The translations under genes were made by a program, and so were the position numbers. The notes under the pieces were generated by a model. That model was not told where the DNA came from and searched no databases. It saw only the letters and a program-made list of their open reading frames with translations. A stretch of 18,501 nt of DNA from Mucidula mucida (Eukaryota > Basidiomycota > Agaricomycetes > Agaricales > Physalacriaceae), in assembly GCA_015501055.1 (NCBI GenBank), contig JADNYV010000660.1, positions 1 through 18,501 on the forward strand, read 5' to 3'. Positions 16,816 to 18,501 of this stretch are shown here, in pieces (the stretch's first letter is position 1; each line of letters starts with the position of its first letter).

Positions 16816-17911
16816 TATATCTGTCTTTGTTTCCTTTTCTTTGTTTGATTTTGTTAAGTAATTTGTCCTCCGGTGTATCTACTGTATGTAAAGAAAATTG
16901 AATTTGTGAAATGAAAAACTCTGGCTTGAGCAAAACAACATTTTCGTTATCTTTTTCCCCCTTCTCAAGGCCTATCATCCTTGACAAAGCATCAGCTTTT
17001 CCCATTGTCCTGCCTGGCTTATGAATCATCTGTATGTCATACTCCGCCAACTCCGTAACCCATCGCGCCTGCCTCCGGTTCAACTTCTGTGGCTTCCGGA
17101 AGTACTGAAGGTTTTGATGATCGGTAAAAACCTCCACTGTCTCCTTAGCACCTAGGAGATATTGCCGCCAGTCGTTGATCGAGTCCATAATAGCCATCAT
17201 CTCTTTGTTGTAGATCTCATAATTGTGCTTCACTTCGTTCAGCGTGCGAGACCGAAAGGCTACTGGTCTCCATTTTCCGTCAACAAACTGGGAAAGCACC
17301 GCCCCGTTTGCATAGTTTGAGAAGTCCACCTCGACTCGAAAATTGCCGTTGTTGCGTGGTACAATCAGAACGGGTTCTTCCGTCATTCTCCGTTTCAACT
17401 CCTCAAACACCTCGTGTTGCTCCATACCCCAAATCCATTTGCCCTTCCCAGTCAGCAATGTCAATGGCTTCGCTACTCCCGCAAATCCCCGGATGAAACA
17501 TCGGTAGAAGTTGCAGAAGCCCAGGAATGACTGTACTTCCTTCTTCTTTGTCGGCTCCTTCCATTCCTTCACTACGGCCACTTTTGCCGGATCCATCTTC
17601 ACTTCTCCTCCTCCAATAATAACTCCTAAGTAGTCTACAGTATGTGCCTCAAAACTACATTTCTCGGGTTTTAAATACAGCTTATTTACTCGTAATATTT
17701 CTAATACCCTGCGTACAATCTGTCTATGCTCTTCAAGAGTGTTTGTAAAGATAAGTATATCATCCAGGTAAACTATAATGTGTTCGCCGTCAATCAACTC
17801 CTTCAAGATGTGATTTATGAACAATTGGAACGTTGCTGGCGAGTTTGTGAGTCCAAAGAACATTACCAATGGCTTGAACAGCCCCCGGTTTGTTCTAAAC
17901 ACCGCTTTTCA
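16816..17911 (-). pseudogene. pol: RT (from before the YLDD box) and RNase H of element R
   Basis: Minus-strand text open from about 17908 to G2's LTR. It holds RT motif text PLVMFFGLTNSPATFQLF, the catalytic box IVYLDDILIF (about 17775-17750), the thumb, then RNase H: VDFSNYANGAVLSQ (first catalytic Asp present, usual Asp after Ser is Asn), NYEIYNKEMMAI and FTDHQNLQYF, and the connection RRQARWVTELAEYD and GKADALSR. It ends NKIKQRKGNKDRY, after which the stop is contributed by G2's LTR. On its upstream side it is separated from the rest of RT by TGA (17911-17909) and TAG (17932-17930). The first is most simply TGG to TGA. Confidence 0.88.
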
Positions 17912-18501
17912 CTCATCACTGTCTTTGATCTAAATGTTATTGTAACCTAATTGGACATCCATCTTTGTAAACCACTTCGCTCCCTTCAGCTTGTCAATAA
18001 GTTCTTGGATCAACGGCAAGGGGTATCGGTTCTTGATTGTCATGTTGTTCAACTTCCGATAATCCTGTACTGGCCAAAGGCTTCCATCCTTCTTCTTGAC
18101 AAAGAAGAAGGGTGATGCCATAGGTGAAATTGATGGCCGTATATGTCCTGTCCGTATGTTTTCTTCCAGGAACTCATCTAACGCCTTCTGCTCGGATGGG
18201 CTAAGGGGATAAACCTTGCAGTCAACCGGTTTAGAACCAGGCATAAGTTCTATCGCGTGATCCCAGGGTCTTCGCTCCGGTAACTTGTCAAAGTCCGCCT
18301 TGCTAAATACATCGGAAAATTCCTCAATGTAAGGTGCAGCAGCAGATGAAGGCTGTTGTGATCTCAGCTTTTCACCGCTTTTGCGATAGTTGTCCCAGTC
18401 CATCCAGAAAAACTGCTCTCCTCTTCCAACTTCTCTTCTACATCTTCTCCTTTGTCTTCTGGCGAGTCGTAACTCGGGGTAGATACGATGCAGCGGTCTG
18501 G
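17912..18501 (-). pseudogene. pol: N-terminal RT region of element R (partial, runs off the edge)
   Basis: Minus-strand text from the window edge: the acidic linker [20 protein letters not shown] after protease, then [20 protein letters not shown], the RT entry segment [40 protein letters not shown] (fingers) and motif [15 protein letters not shown] with its catalytic Asp. TAG at 17932-17930 ends the frame, and TGA follows at 17911-17909. Its first part duplicates the left edge of the window (1-310) in the same orientation. Confidence 0.86.

Larger units (their letters stand above)
10719..18501 (-). mobile_element. Element R: Ty3/gypsy chromovirus, same family as L and M, hosting G2
   Basis: On the minus strand from the right edge: end of the PR/RT linker, RT, RNase H (to 16816), an interruption by element G2 (about 16815-13074), then integrase with chromodomain (13072-11548), polypurine tract, 3' LTR (11536-11009), and beyond it a primer site plus 290 nt of leader (11008-10719) that ends inside gene B. 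The 5' half (LTR, gag, protease) should lie beyond the right edge. The leader after the 3' LTR shows that R was once followed by a second copy in tandem. Integrase is intact; RT carries two stops. Confidence 0.88.

Overview
The window reads as transposon-rich nuclear DNA of a mushroom-forming fungus (Agaricomycetes). The grounds are short (about 47-62 bp) GT-AG introns in two multi-exon genes, two different chromodomain-carrying Ty3/gypsy LTR retrotransposon families, and two multi-exon genes that resemble uncharacterised families I recognise from mushroom genomes. The species call is inference. I see no intact host gene, no RNA gene and no CRISPR array.

Layout from left to right. (1) 1-3067, minus strand: element L, the 5' part of a Ty3/gypsy element (5' LTR, self-complementary primer site, leader, gag, protease, start of RT), running off the left edge and frameshifted several times. 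(2) 3068-4952, plus strand: element M, integrase, chromodomain and 3' LTR of the same family. L's LTR butts head-on against M's integrase, so L probably landed inside M. (3) 4953-7079: M's target flank, with a broken acidic reading frame, two striking GGTCTTT hairpins, a small CxxC/CxxC frame, and otherwise no recognisable gene. (4) 7080-8562 minus and 8693-10718 plus: two divergent multi-exon genes (A and B) whose start codons are only 130 bp apart. Each has one in-frame stop. Gene B is cut off at 10718. (5) 10719-18501, minus strand: element R, the same family as L and M, with leader piece, LTR, integrase with chromodomain, RNase H and RT, running off the right edge. (6) About 13074-16815, plus strand: element G2, a second, different Ty3/gypsy chromovirus with a 182 bp LTR, nested inside R's pol. 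It lacks its 5' LTR and gag.

How the parts relate. L, M and R share one LTR of about 530 bp (TGTTA...TAACA). The most informative signal is that the 11-12 nt lying 2 nt beyond this LTR are the exact reverse complement of a stretch in the same LTR about 30 nt downstream of a TATA box. This is the arrangement expected of Tf1/sushi-type self-primed retrotransposons, where the 5' end of the RNA primes its own reverse transcription. Several stop codons in M, R, G2 and genes A and B are explicable as single C-to-T or G-to-A changes, which suggests decay by cytosine deamination or a RIP-like process. G2's pol is still one unbroken frame of 3408 bp apart from three such stops, so it looks younger than the indel-ridden L and M. 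The nesting order is G2 into R, R-family DNA into gene B, and L into M.
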